Origin: Rhodobacteraceae bacterium M382
GTDB taxonomy: Bacteria; Pseudomonadota; Alphaproteobacteria; Rhodobacterales; Rhodobacteraceae
DNA length: 64,000 bases
Direction: 5' to 3'
Assembly: GCA_025141015.1 (NCBI GenBank)
Contig: CP081098.1
Span: 3,168,501 to 3,232,500 of the forward strand
The position numbers were made by a program, and so were the translations under genes. Shown here piece after piece: positions 28,398 through 37,310 of this stretch (the first letter of the stretch is position 1; every line of letters begins with the position of its first letter). Below the pieces are notes generated by a model. That model had not been told where the DNA came from. It saw nothing but the letters and a program-made list of their open reading frames with translations, and searched no databases.

Positions 28398-28516
28398 ATC
28401 GAAGAACTGGCAAATTTCTACCGAGTTGTCGAGAAATTTTGGCCTCAAAAGAGGCACCCAGAAGTTTACTTGAAGGCACCTCGGCGTAACCGCGGACGTC
28501 CCCTGATCATCACCCC

Positions 28517-28810
28517 TTACAGGGTTGGACGTCCCGCCATCGCGCGCCCGCCAAGCGTGCCCAGGATGACTGTAAACAACCCCGGCAGGATTGCCCCGGT
28601 CAGCATGACCAACGGAAAGAACGCAGCTTCTTCGCCGCCCTCCGGGATCGCCGCCAGCCGAATGATCGTGGCCAGCCCCACCAGGCTGAGCAGACCGGGC
28701 AACAGCCACAGCTTGCGGCCTTCGAGGTATTTCCCCGCCAGCAAACCGGCAATGGCCCCGATCAGCAGGGCCGCGATAGGTGTATAGATGAGAGCAGTAA
28801 CCGAGAGCAT
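28517..28810 (-). CDS. Small membrane protein of unknown function
   Basis: A 97-residue hydrophobic protein with about three transmembrane segments (VTALIYTPIAALLIGAIAGL, LWLLPGLLSLVGLATIIRLA, VMLTGAILPGLFTVILGTLG). An AGGAGG ribosome binding site lies nine bases before the ATG at 28810, strong support for translation. I do not recognise a family. It lies between the Nudix gene and another small membrane protein within the murC-murB insertion. Confidence 0.7.
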   Translation of the reverse strand: MLSVTALIYTPIAALLIGAIAGLLAGKYLEGRKLWLLPGLLSLVGLATIIRLAAIPEGGEEAAFFPLVMLTGAILPGLFTVILGTLGGRAMAGRPTL

Positions 28811-28943
28811 GTCCGCCTCCTGAAAGATTAGGAGCGCTGAAAATCGCGCATTTGATGGACAGTGACATGACTCGCCCGCCGCCGACCTTGACAATTGTCA
28901 GGTGCGCGGCGGTTTTGGCGATGGTTTTGAACGCTCAGCTGGG

Positions 28944-29225
28944 TCAGTCAGATCCGGATTTGTGCCATACGGAATAAAGAACATGGGCCACCGCCCCAAC
29001 CAGCACCCCGATCCCAAAGGGCGCAACCCCAATCACCACGACCATGCCCGGTCCCATGCCCTCCCAGCCCAACAGCTGCGAGTGAAACAGCAGCACATAG
29101 CTGACCGCGACGCACAGCGCCGTGATCACCAGGACCACCAGCCCCCAACCGGCGCGCTTCAACACCACACCACAGGCGCACCCGATACAGACGGCACCAA
29201 TTGGGAACAGAAATTCAGGCTCCAT
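28944..29225 (-). CDS. Small membrane protein of unknown function
   Basis: A 93-residue hydrophobic protein with three likely transmembrane segments (LFPIGAVCIGCACGVVL, LVVLVITALCVAVSYVLL, VVVIGVAPFGIGVLVGAV) and a short polar C-terminus. It starts eight bases after the second DUF2484 gene, so it probably belongs to the same transcript. No family is recognised. Two Cys in CIGCACG fall within the first membrane segment. Confidence 0.65.
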   Translation of the reverse strand: MEPEFLFPIGAVCIGCACGVVLKRAGWGLVVLVITALCVAVSYVLLFHSQLLGWEGMGPGMVVVIGVAPFGIGVLVGAVAHVLYSVWHKSGSD

Positions 29226-29233
29226 GCGCGCCC

Positions 29234-29485
29234 CTAGCTGCGCCGCAGCTGCCCGCGCAGCCAGCGGCTGAGATAGATCACCGGCCAGCGCAGGACGCTC
29301 ATCCCTGCACATAGCACGGCCAGCCCCCACCAGGGGCCGTTCTGATAGGTCACATATCCCAGGATCGGAATGCCGATGGCGATCAGCACATAGGCACGGC
29401 GCCAATGATTGTCCCGGCTGGGCGTCATGGCCAGGATATTTGCAACGACGGCCCAGATACTGGCCAAAATCAGTGATAAGGTCAT
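29234..29485 (-). CDS. DUF2484 family membrane protein (second copy)
   Basis: An 83-residue protein similar in layout to the DUF2484 protein just upstream: N-terminal helix LSLILASIWAVVANILA, a polar loop NHWRRAYVLI, and the C-terminal LRWPVIYLSRWLRG matching FRHPLRYFWTRWRG of its neighbour. The start overlaps the first copy by four bases (ATGA). DUF2484 genes are typical of the murC-murB interval in Rhodobacterales; the function is unknown but the position suggests an envelope role. This copy is the more divergent of the two. Confidence 0.8.
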   Translation of the reverse strand: MTLSLILASIWAVVANILAMTPSRDNHWRRAYVLIAIGIPILGYVTYQNGPWWGLAVLCAGMSVLRWPVIYLSRWLRGQLRRS

Positions 29486-29757
29486 GGGGTCTCCGTGGGG
29501 CTGTCTTGCGAGGTCTTGTGAATGCGCCCGCGCCAGCGGGTCCAGAAATAGCGCAGCGGATGACGAAACATCGACACGAACGCAGCCAGGGCCGCCAGGG
29601 CTGCGAGCCAGCCGTGGGCCAGACCCAGCCAGGCAATGACCACCGGAGCCAACGCCAACAGCGCCACCCCCGGAGCATATTGCCGGTGCATCGGCAACAT
29701 CGCGACACCCGTTGCAGCCAGCACCCACAGGGCAGCGATCAGGACAGCTGCGCTCAT
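29482..29757 (-). CDS. DUF2484 family membrane protein (first copy)
   Basis: A 91-residue protein with the usual DUF2484 features: VLIAALWVLAATGVAMLP, then MHRQYAPG, a second hydrophobic region, and FVSMFRHPLRYFWTRWRGR near the end, plus a short polar tail. It overlaps the permease stop by four bases upstream and the second DUF2484 gene by four bases downstream, so three genes are translationally linked. Confidence 0.88.
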   Translation of the reverse strand: MSAAVLIAALWVLAATGVAMLPMHRQYAPGVALLALAPVVIAWLGLAHGWLAALAALAAFVSMFRHPLRYFWTRWRGRIHKTSQDSPTETP

Positions 29758-30941
29758 ATCAGGCTCCTCAACGACATCAACAACGCGGCCAGAGCCAGGA
29801 CAAAGCCAATCACCGGCACGGCCATATGCACCCGAAACGGAGCATCAGGGAGCCGGCGTTTCTGAAGGATCAGCGCCAGGTTCACCAGAACAAAAACCGA
29901 CAGGAGGATCGTAGAAGTCACTTCGGCCAGCTGCGCCACGGGCACCGCCAGCGCCCCGATGATCACGGCTGCGCCCAACAGGGCCGTGGCCAGAACCGGC
30001 GTGCCAAACCGGGGATGCGCGTGGTGAAACATCGACAGTCCCCGATTGCGACGCCCCAATCCGAACAGCACCCGGCTGGCCATGACGATCTGGGCCAACA
30101 CACCATTCAGGGCGGCAAAGACCGCAATGGCCGACAAAAAGGTTCCCCCCCCGCCCCGTGCGGTCTGCCAAACCAGCGCCAACGGGCTTTCGGATGCGCC
30201 CAGTTGCGCCAGCGGCACGGTGCGCACCGCGGCCCAGGCCACCAAGGCGTAGATGACGGATGTAATAGCCAGCGACAACAGGATGGCCCGTGGCAAGGTG
30301 CGGATCGGATTGTCGACCTCTTCGGCCAGATTGACGATATCCTCGAACCCGATAAAGGCAAAAAAGGCCAGCACAGCCCCCAGTGCAACGCCGCTCCAGA
30401 CCAGATCGGCAGGCTGTGCCCAATCCACGCTGCCCGGTGCCTGCGCCCCGGCCCAGATCACCAATGCCAGACCCGCGACTTCGATGACGGTGAGGACAGC
30501 GGCAAGGGCCAGGCTTTCAAGCACGCCAAAAATTGCGACCAGCGTCAAACCCAGCCCCAGGGCGACAATGGCAAACTGCGAATCAAATCCGGTGGCATGG
30601 GTCAGGTAAGCGGCCCCGCCCCGCAACACGGCCCCCGCAGACACGGTGCCTGCGGCCACCACCGCCAGTCCGACGAGCAGGGACAGGGATTGGCTGTTCA
30701 GCCCCTGCCCGACATAGGCCGCTTCGCCCGCTGCTTCGGGCAGGCGGGTGGAGAATTCCGCATAAGACAACGCCGTGGGCGCAGCAATCATTCCGGCCAG
30801 CAAGAACGACAAGGGGGCCCAGATCCCGGCCTGCCCGGCAATGGTACCGATCAGAACATAGATCCCGGCCCCGACCATGACCCCAACCCCATAGGCCGTG
30901 AGCAATCCCGGTCCAATCCGTCGATTCAGTGCTTCCACCAT
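29754..30941 (-). CDS. APC-superfamily amino acid permease
   Basis: A 395-residue transporter with about 12 transmembrane helices. The family signature GVMVGAGIYVLIGTIAGQAG lies in helix 1, and FFAFIGFEDIVNLAEEVDNP, the usual region after helix 6, is near residue 200. It would import an amino acid or related amine by cation symport or antiport; the substrate is unknown. The ATG at 30941 is preferred to a GTG three codons up because GAGGGAG is then correctly spaced. It is unusual inside a dcw cluster, and it is translationally coupled to the DUF2484 genes. Confidence 0.88.
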   Translation of the reverse strand: MVEALNRRIGPGLLTAYGVGVMVGAGIYVLIGTIAGQAGIWAPLSFLLAGMIAAPTALSYAEFSTRLPEAAGEAAYVGQGLNSQSLSLLVGLAVVAAGTVSAGAVLRGGAAYLTHATGFDSQFAIVALGLGLTLVAIFGVLESLALAAVLTVIEVAGLALVIWAGAQAPGSVDWAQPADLVWSGVALGAVLAFFAFIGFEDIVNLAEEVDNPIRTLPRAILLSLAITSVIYALVAWAAVRTVPLAQLGASESPLALVWQTARGGGGTFLSAIAVFAALNGVLAQIVMASRVLFGLGRRNRGLSMFHHAHPRFGTPVLATALLGAAVIIGALAVPVAQLAEVTSTILLSVFVLVNLALILQKRRLPDAPFRVHMAVPVIGFVLALAALLMSLRSLI

Positions 30942-30962
30942 GGTCTTCACACTCCCTCTTCG

Positions 30963-31024
30963 ATCTGGTGCCGTTTTCCGTCACGGAAAACGGGTCGGAT
31001 TTTGCCCAAAATCCGGTGCCAGAT
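30963..31024. repeat. Nested palindrome (three-way junction) between murC and the permease gene
   Basis: An outer pair ATCTGG / CCAGAT (30963-30968 and 31019-31024) encloses two inner hairpins: CCGTTTTCCGT, C, ACGGAAAACGG (30971-30993), and CGGATTTTG, CC, CAAAATCCG (30996-31015). The inner stems are perfect, 11 and 9 pairs. No T-tract follows, so it is not a plain terminator. It may be a REP-type element or an RNA processing or stabilising structure. Confidence 0.7.
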
Positions 31025-31031
31025 GAAACCG

Positions 31032-32435
31032 TTACGGTTCTCCTTTCAAACGCTCCGGCAATCCATTGGCCCAGGCGCTGATGGTCCCGGCGCCCAGACA
31101 GACCACCATGTCGCCGGGGCGGGCTTCGGCGCGCACCAGTTTTTCCAACCCGTCCTCGTCCAGCAGGGCGCTGGCGTGGCGGTGGCCGTGGCGTATCAGC
31201 CCGGCGACCAGTGAATCGCGGTCAGCGCCTTTGATCGGCTCTTCGCCTGCGGAAAACACTTCGGCAATGGCGACCACGTCGGCCTCGTTGAAACAGGCGC
31301 AGAAATCTTCGAACAGGTCATGCAGGCGGGAATAGCGGTGTGGTTGGTGCACGGCGATGACGCGCCCGTCGCAGGCCTGACGCGCCGCACGCAGCACCGC
31401 GGCGATTTCCACCGGGTGATGACCGTAGTCGTCAATGATGGTGACGCCGTCGACCTCGCCCACTTTGGTGAACCGGCGATTGACGCCGCCGAAATTGGCC
31501 AGAGCCGCGCGGATTTCATCCGCTTTCATGCCCAGATGGCGGGCCACGGCAATGGCCGACAACGCGTTTGACACATTGTGATCTCCGGGCATCGGCAGGG
31601 TACAGCCGCTGATCACGATGTCCTCGGCCTGCAGATGCACGTCAAAATGCGCCACGCCGCCCTTGTACGTCAGAGCCACGGCGCGCACATCCGCCTGGGC
31701 GTTAAACCCATAGGTGACCACCCGGCGGTCGGTGATCCGCCCCACCAGGGCCTGCACCTCGGGGTGGTCGGTACAGCACACCGCCACGCCATAAAACGGC
31801 AGGTTGGTCACAAAATCATGGAACCCGTCCCGAAGGGCATCAAAATCGCCCCAATGTTCCATATGTTCGGGGTCGATATTGGTGACGATGGCGATGGTGG
31901 CAGGCAACCGGTTGAACGAACCGTCGCTTTCGTCCGCTTCGACCACCATCCATTCGCCCTGTCCCATGCGTGCGTTCGACCCATAGGCATGGATGATGCC
32001 GCCATTGATGACGGTGGGGTCAAACCCGCCGGCCACCATCAATTCGGCCATCATGGTGGTTGTGGTGGTTTTGCCGTGGGTGCCGGCAATGGCAATATTG
32101 GATTTCAGCCGCATCAATTCGGCCAGCATGTCGGCGCGCCGCACCACCGGCAGGCCGCGATCGCGCGCGCCGTCCAATTCCGGGTTGCCCGGTTTGATCG
32201 CCGTGGACACCACGACGACGGCGGCATTTTCAAGGTTCTCGGCCCTCTGTCCGACAAAAATCTGTGCGCCCAGCCCCGCCAGACGATCGGTGATCTTGGA
32301 CGCCTTGAGGTCCGACCCCTGCACCTGGTACCCCAGATTCAACAGCACCTCGGCAATACCGGACATGCCGATGCCTCCGATGCCGACAAAATGGATCGGG
32401 CCGACGTCACCGGGGAGTTTGGTTGCTGGGGTCAT
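31032..32435 (-). CDS. murC: UDP-N-acetylmuramate--L-alanine ligase MurC
   Basis: A 467-residue ATP-dependent Mur ligase adding L-Ala to UDP-MurNAc. The N-terminal [18 protein letters not shown], the P-loop [16 protein letters not shown] (residues 116-131), and the catalytic [11 protein letters not shown] and [10 protein letters not shown] motifs are present. It begins eight bases after murG. Downstream genes are an inserted set before murB. Confidence 0.97.
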   Translation of the reverse strand: MTPATKLPGDVGPIHFVGIGGIGMSGIAEVLLNLGYQVQGSDLKASKITDRLAGLGAQIFVGQRAENLENAAVVVVSTAIKPGNPELDGARDRGLPVVRRADMLAELMRLKSNIAIAGTHGKTTTTTMMAELMVAGGFDPTVINGGIIHAYGSNARMGQGEWMVVEADESDGSFNRLPATIAIVTNIDPEHMEHWGDFDALRDGFHDFVTNLPFYGVAVCCTDHPEVQALVGRITDRRVVTYGFNAQADVRAVALTYKGGVAHFDVHLQAEDIVISGCTLPMPGDHNVSNALSAIAVARHLGMKADEIRAALANFGGVNRRFTKVGEVDGVTIIDDYGHHPVEIAAVLRAARQACDGRVIAVHQPHRYSRLHDLFEDFCACFNEADVVAIAEVFSAGEEPIKGADRDSLVAGLIRHGHRHASALLDEDGLEKLVRAEARPGDMVVCLGAGTISAWANGLPERLKGEP

Positions 32436-32443
32436 CTGTGATG

Positions 32444-33535
32444 TTATCCTTGTTCGGCCAGCTGTTCGACCAGACCCACCAGACGATCGGTGGCATCGGG
32501 AACGCCGGCGCTGAGGGCGGCAATGGACATCTGGGTGGCCCCTTTGGAGTTTTCCAGAACGGCTGCGATCTGCTCTGTCAGAGAGGCAGAGTCAAGCTTG
32601 CTTTCGGGGATCATGATGGCACCGCCCGCATCCACCAGCCCACGGGCGTTGGCGGTTTGGTGATCGCCTGCGGCGGCGGCAAAGGGGATCAGGATCGACG
32701 GACGGCCAATGACGCTGATGTCGGCCACAGACGACGCGCCGGATCGCGAGATCACCAATTGGGCTTCGGACATGCGCGCGGGCACATCGGTGAAAAACGG
32801 CTGTACATCAGCCGGAATGCCATGATCGGCGTAAAAGGCGCTGACCCGGTCGCCGTCTTCGGGACGGGCCTGATGGCTGACGCGCAGGTGTTGGCGGATC
32901 TGATCAGGCAATGCCGCCAGCGCGGCAGGGACTGTGTCGCTGAGGATCCGGGCCCCTTGGGAGCCGCCCATGACCAAAATGGACATCGGATAATCACCCG
33001 GTGGTATATAGGCTGCACCGGCGCGTTCCAGCACCGCCTTGCGCACCGGGTTGCCCACATGTTCCGACAGCACACCTTCGGGCAGGTCCGTGGGCCAGAC
33101 GCCACAGGCAACACCCGCAACACGGGTGGCAAACAATTGGTTCACCCGGCCCAGCACGCCGTTCTGTTCATGGATCATGCGGGGCAGTTTCAACAGGGTC
33201 GCCGCGCCCAGCGCCGGGATCGACGGGTACCCGCCAAATCCGATCACCGCATCGGGGCGGTCCTTGCGCATCTGGTGGGCCATGCTCAGCACACCGGCAG
33301 CGATCCGCGGGGCGACCAGCGCCTTGGCCATCAGCCCTCCGCGGGCGAAGGTCGCGCTGGACACTTGGGTGATTTCGGTGGTGTGGGGAAAGCCGCCGGT
33401 ATAGCGCGCGCCGCGCGCATCCGTTGACAGTTTGACCCGCCAGCCCCGTTTCAGCATTGCCTCGGCCAGAGCCTGGGCCGGGAACATATGTCCGCCCGTG
33501 CCCCCTGCCGCCATCAAAAGCAATTTTTGCGCCAT
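32444..33535 (-). CDS. murG: MurG glycosyltransferase
   Basis: A 363-residue GT28 enzyme transferring GlcNAc from UDP-GlcNAc to lipid I to give lipid II, on the inner face of the membrane. The glycine loops [19 protein letters not shown] and [14 protein letters not shown], and the donor-binding [31 protein letters not shown] (in pieces), are clear. It lies between ftsW and murC. Confidence 0.97.
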   Translation of the reverse strand: MAQKLLLMAAGGTGGHMFPAQALAEAMLKRGWRVKLSTDARGARYTGGFPHTTEITQVSSATFARGGLMAKALVAPRIAAGVLSMAHQMRKDRPDAVIGFGGYPSIPALGAATLLKLPRMIHEQNGVLGRVNQLFATRVAGVACGVWPTDLPEGVLSEHVGNPVRKAVLERAGAAYIPPGDYPMSILVMGGSQGARILSDTVPAALAALPDQIRQHLRVSHQARPEDGDRVSAFYADHGIPADVQPFFTDVPARMSEAQLVISRSGASSVADISVIGRPSILIPFAAAAGDHQTANARGLVDAGGAIMIPESKLDSASLTEQIAAVLENSKGATQMSIAALSAGVPDATDRLVGLVEQLAEQG

Positions 33536-33579
33536 AGCCCCCAGGCCCCTTTTCTCAAATCGTCATCCCGCGGGTCGGA

Positions 33580-34743
33580 TCAGCCGCGCCCGCGCAGGTA
33601 GTCGGCGATACCGCCCTGTGGACGGGTCCGGGTAAAGGCCAGCAACATGCCCACCGCAATCCCGCCCGCGATCAGCGATGACCCCCCATAGCTGACAAAC
33701 GGCAGGGTCATGCCTTTGGCCGGGAGCAGCCGTACGGCCACGCCCATGTTGATCATTGCCTGCACACCGAACATCGCGGCCAGGCCCGTGCCCGCCAGAC
33801 GGGTGAACGGATCGCGTTCGCGCATCAGGCGGAACAGAGATCGCACCACGATCAGCGCGTAGAGCGAGATAATCACCAGCACCAGCACCAGGCCGTATTC
33901 TTCGGCCGCTACGGCAATGATGAAATCGGTATGCGCATCAGGCAACGACCATTTCACTTCGCCCTCGCCCACGCCAACGCCGAACAGCCCACCTTCGCGG
34001 ATCGCGTTGGTGGCATATCCCAGCTGGGTGGTCGGGTCGACTTCGGGGTTCAGGTAACCGTCGATGCGGCGGGCAAAATGTTCGGAATTGGCATAGGCAA
34101 ACATGCCGCCCAGCACCACGACCCCGGCCATGGCAACCAGCAGCAACATTGGCGCACCGGCCACAAAATACATCACGCCCCAGCCAAACAGCACCAGCGA
34201 CGCCTGACCAAAGTCAGGCTGCATCACCAGCATCAGCACCACAGTCACACACAGGCCAAAAGACCAGAGTTTACCCGGAGGGCCGTTGATTTCCTGGCTG
34301 GCCGCGATCAGCCAGGCCGCCACAACGACAAATCCGGGTTTGAGAAATTCGGACGGCTGCACCGAGGCAAAGCCAAGCGAATACCACCGCATCGCGCCCT
34401 TGCCAAAATCAGTGCCAAACACCGGCAAAAGCGCCAAGGCCGCAAACGAAATGACAAAGCCGATCACCGCCAGACGGCGCACCAGCTGTGGCGACATCAT
34501 CGAGGTCAGCAACATCGCCACCAGCGCCGCACAGCCAAACACGGCCTGACGACTGACATAGTGGAAGTTGCCGAACCCGTTGCGTTCCGCCAGCGGCACC
34601 GACGCCGCAAGCCCCAGCAACAGGCCCACCGCGAACAACAGCATGACGCAGGTCATCGACCATTTATCAAGCGTTCGCCACCATTTTGGAAGAATAGGTT
34701 CTCCGGCCCGCTGGGGAACCGCGCCATACACCATCTCAGTCAT
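33580..34743 (-). CDS. ftsW: Peptidoglycan polymerase / division protein FtsW
   Basis: A 387-residue SEDS protein with about ten transmembrane helices. The SEDS signatures FASVQPSEFLKPGFVV near residue 120 and LPFVSYGGSSLIAGGIAVGM near the C-terminus are clear; GVGVGEGEVKWSLPDAHTDFI lies in the large loop and includes the catalytic Asp region. FtsW polymerises lipid II with FtsI at the septum. The start at 34743 (MTEMVYGAVPQ) begins the conserved sequence; the frame upstream is not protein-like. It is the first gene of the ftsW-murG-murC run and is divergent from the amidase gene. Confidence 0.95.
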   Translation of the reverse strand: MTEMVYGAVPQRAGEPILPKWWRTLDKWSMTCVMLLFAVGLLLGLAASVPLAERNGFGNFHYVSRQAVFGCAALVAMLLTSMMSPQLVRRLAVIGFVISFAALALLPVFGTDFGKGAMRWYSLGFASVQPSEFLKPGFVVVAAWLIAASQEINGPPGKLWSFGLCVTVVLMLVMQPDFGQASLVLFGWGVMYFVAGAPMLLLVAMAGVVVLGGMFAYANSEHFARRIDGYLNPEVDPTTQLGYATNAIREGGLFGVGVGEGEVKWSLPDAHTDFIIAVAAEEYGLVLVLVIISLYALIVVRSLFRLMRERDPFTRLAGTGLAAMFGVQAMINMGVAVRLLPAKGMTLPFVSYGGSSLIAGGIAVGMLLAFTRTRPQGGIADYLRGRG

Positions 34744-34967
34744 GAGATCACCGCCACTATCTGCCTCAAGAAACGTCCCGTTTTCGGGATCTGATCCACG
34801 CTGTCGCGCAGGTTGAGGCAAATGTACCGCAAATCCGAGTCTCGCACCAGTCTTTTGACCCAGGCGGTGGCGGTTCCCCGCGCGTGTGCAAAACCGGGCA
34901 AAATGTGGTAGGATGGCGGCCTGTTTAGACGTTCTTTTTTTAGAAATCACATTTGAGGAGACAGGAT

Positions 34968-36005
34968 ATGTCCAGCAATTGGGACACTTTGGTTCACACC
35001 TATGCACAATCCACGATCACGGCACCGGCGTTGAAACTGGTCACCCTGGCGCAATGGGCTTTGGAGTCCAATTTCGGACAAAGCGAGCTGGCACAGGAGC
35101 ATCTGAATTTTGGCGGGCTCAAATTTCGCGCGCGGGTCAATGCGACCCGGCATCTGGCCGACCCTGTCGATTATCAGGCCCATGACGGTTGGGACACCTA
35201 TTGCCGATTTGGCAGCCATCAGGATTTTATTGACGGGTATTGGGCCTTTGTCAGCAATGGACCGATGTACGACGGCTGGCAGGTCTATGGTGATGATCCG
35301 TCGGGGTATATCGGACATCTGCAACGCGGCGGCTATGCACAGGACCCGGATTACCTGGGCAAGATCCTGAATCTGCTGCCCCGGATCCGCACCCAGATCA
35401 ACGATCTGGGTCACAGCACCCTGCTGGCCAGCGGCGCCCTGCTACCACGGCGCAAGTTCCGTCTGGCCGTTCTGATCGGGCACAACGCGGTCGCCAAAGG
35501 GGCCTTTTGCGACCAATTGGCCGTATCCGAATGGATCTATAACCAGCGCGTTTACCGCCATATGGCGGACATGGCACCCGAATATGAAATCGAACCCAAA
35601 CAGTTCTTTCGCCAAAAGAGCGCCACCTACACCGAAGAGATAGAAACGGCCTATGCGCTGATTGATGCCTGGGGGCCAGATGCCATTCTGGAGCTGCATT
35701 TCAACGCCGGAGGTGGGCGGGGCACTGAAACCCTGTATTGGGGCGGGTCGGTCAAGGGCAAGGCGCTGGCCACCGCCCTGCAATCCGCGATGCTGCGCGA
35801 ATTGGGTCTGAAAAACCGGGGGATCAAGGACCGCAAAACCGGGCGCGGGTCGACCTCTCTGGGGGCTTCGGCCTTTCCAACGGTTTTGACCGAACCCTTC
35901 TTTGGCGATTCCGCGGGTGATTGCACGGTTATGGCCGCGGTTGGTGAAGAGGCGCTGGCGCGGGCCTATCTGATTGGTGCCCGCGACGCGATGGAGGGGT
36001 TCTGA
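34968..36005 (+). CDS. Two-domain peptidoglycan hydrolase (glucosaminidase plus amidase_3)
   Basis: A 345-residue protein with an N-terminal glucosaminidase domain (about residues 20-145: LVTLAQWALESNFGQSELA, NFGGLKFR) and a C-terminal N-acetylmuramoyl-L-alanine amidase_3-like domain (residues 165-340: VLIGHNAVAKGA, the zinc-ligand region ELHFNAGGG, and the Glu of LTEPFFGD). The first zinc-ligand His is in IGHN. No signal peptide or membrane segment is visible, unlike typical AmiC. GAGGAGACAGGAT precedes the ATG at 34968. It lies inside the dcw region but on the opposite strand; a phage-lysin origin is possible. Confidence 0.82.
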   Translation: MSSNWDTLVHTYAQSTITAPALKLVTLAQWALESNFGQSELAQEHLNFGGLKFRARVNATRHLADPVDYQAHDGWDTYCRFGSHQDFIDGYWAFVSNGPMYDGWQVYGDDPSGYIGHLQRGGYAQDPDYLGKILNLLPRIRTQINDLGHSTLLASGALLPRRKFRLAVLIGHNAVAKGAFCDQLAVSEWIYNQRVYRHMADMAPEYEIEPKQFFRQKSATYTEEIETAYALIDAWGPDAILELHFNAGGGRGTETLYWGGSVKGKALATALQSAMLRELGLKNRGIKDRKTGRGSTSLGASAFPTVLTEPFFGDSAGDCTVMAAVGEEALARAYLIGARDAMEGF

Positions 36006-36055
36006 TCCTGTAAAACCCTCTTGCTTTTCTCGCCCTGCTCTGGCTTTGGGAGAGA

Positions 36056-37240
36056 ATGCATTTCGAGACGATCATAATCGGGGCCGGTGCGGCCGGCATG
36101 ATGTGTGCGGCCCACGCGGGGCGCAGCGTGTTGGTGTTGGATCACGCCAAGGCCCCGGGCGAAAAGATCCGGATTTCTGGCGGTGGGCGCTGTAATTTCA
36201 CCAACATGTGGGCCGAGCCTGCGAACTATCTGTCCGCCAACCCGCATTTCTGCAAATCCGCGCTGGCGCGGTATACGCAGTGGGATTTTATCGAACTGGT
36301 GAACCGCCATGGCATCGCCTGGCATGAAAAGACATTGGGTCAGCTGTTCTGTGATGGATCAGCCAAACAGATCGTCGCCATGCTGTTGGCCGAGATGGAC
36401 CGGGTCGGTGCCCAGCTGTGGCTGAACTCCGGCGTCGCGGAGCTGCGCAAGACCGACGGCGGGTTCTCGCTGGACGTCAACCGGGACGGCGGGCGGCGTA
36501 CCCTGACCTGTCGCAATCTGGTGCTGGCCTCGGGCGGGAAATCCATCCCCAAAATGGGCGCAACCGGGTTTGCCTATGATGTGGCGCGCCAGTTTGGGCT
36601 GAATGTGACCGAAACGCGCCCCGGTCTGGTTCCATTTACCTTTTCCGATGCACGGTTCAAACCGCTGTCGGGCACCGCCCTGCCGGTGCGCCTGTCCAAT
36701 GCGCAGGCATCCTTTGACGAGGCGATGCTGTTCACCCATCGCGGCCTGAGCGGGCCGGCCGTGTTGCAGCTGTCGTCCTATTGGCACGCGGGCGAAGCGA
36801 TCCGGGTCAACCTGATCCCGGAGCTGGATCTGTTCACCGCCCTGCGGGATCAGCGCCAGACATCGGGGCGCAGGGATCTGAGCACGGAACTGGCCCGCCA
36901 TCTGCCCGCCCGCCTGGTCGACTTCCTCGCGCCGGAACTGGCGCTCAAGGGGCGGTTGGCGGATCAATCCGATACGGCGTTGCAGACACTATGCGACGGT
37001 TTGCGTGACTGGCACCTGACCCCGTCCGGCAGCGAAGGCTATCGCACTGCCGAAGTCACCCTGGGCGGCATCGACACCGACGGGCTGTCGTCCAAAACTA
37101 TGCAAGCCAAAACCGTTCCGGGGCTGTTTGTCATCGGCGAGGCGGTGGATGTGACCGGCTGGTTGGGCGGGTACAACTTCCAATGGGCCTGGTCGTCGGC
37201 CTATGCAGCAGGCGTGGCAATTGCCAAGGGCGCGGTCTGA
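36056..37240 (+). CDS. FAD-dependent oxidoreductase, HI0933/BaiN family
   Basis: A 394-residue flavoprotein. The N-terminal Rossmann motif is IIIGAGAAGMMCAAHAGRSV, followed by the family sequence GEKIRISGGGRCNFTNM; the insert domain spans about residues 190-330 and the C-terminal FAD-binding part is GLFVIGEAVDVTGWLGGYNFQWAWSSAYAAG. The family is widespread; some members reduce bile-acid intermediates, but the role here is unknown. It starts 50 bases after the amidase gene on the same strand and may share its transcript. Confidence 0.9.
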   Translation: MHFETIIIGAGAAGMMCAAHAGRSVLVLDHAKAPGEKIRISGGGRCNFTNMWAEPANYLSANPHFCKSALARYTQWDFIELVNRHGIAWHEKTLGQLFCDGSAKQIVAMLLAEMDRVGAQLWLNSGVAELRKTDGGFSLDVNRDGGRRTLTCRNLVLASGGKSIPKMGATGFAYDVARQFGLNVTETRPGLVPFTFSDARFKPLSGTALPVRLSNAQASFDEAMLFTHRGLSGPAVLQLSSYWHAGEAIRVNLIPELDLFTALRDQRQTSGRRDLSTELARHLPARLVDFLAPELALKGRLADQSDTALQTLCDGLRDWHLTPSGSEGYRTAEVTLGGIDTDGLSSKTMQAKTVPGLFVIGEAVDVTGWLGGYNFQWAWSSAYAAGVAIAKGAV

Positions 37241-37310
37241 ACCGCAGCCAGAATGAACGCCCCCCAAAAATCCTGGCGGGGCGGGGTCTTCTGCCCGCTC
37301 CTCGGCGCTG

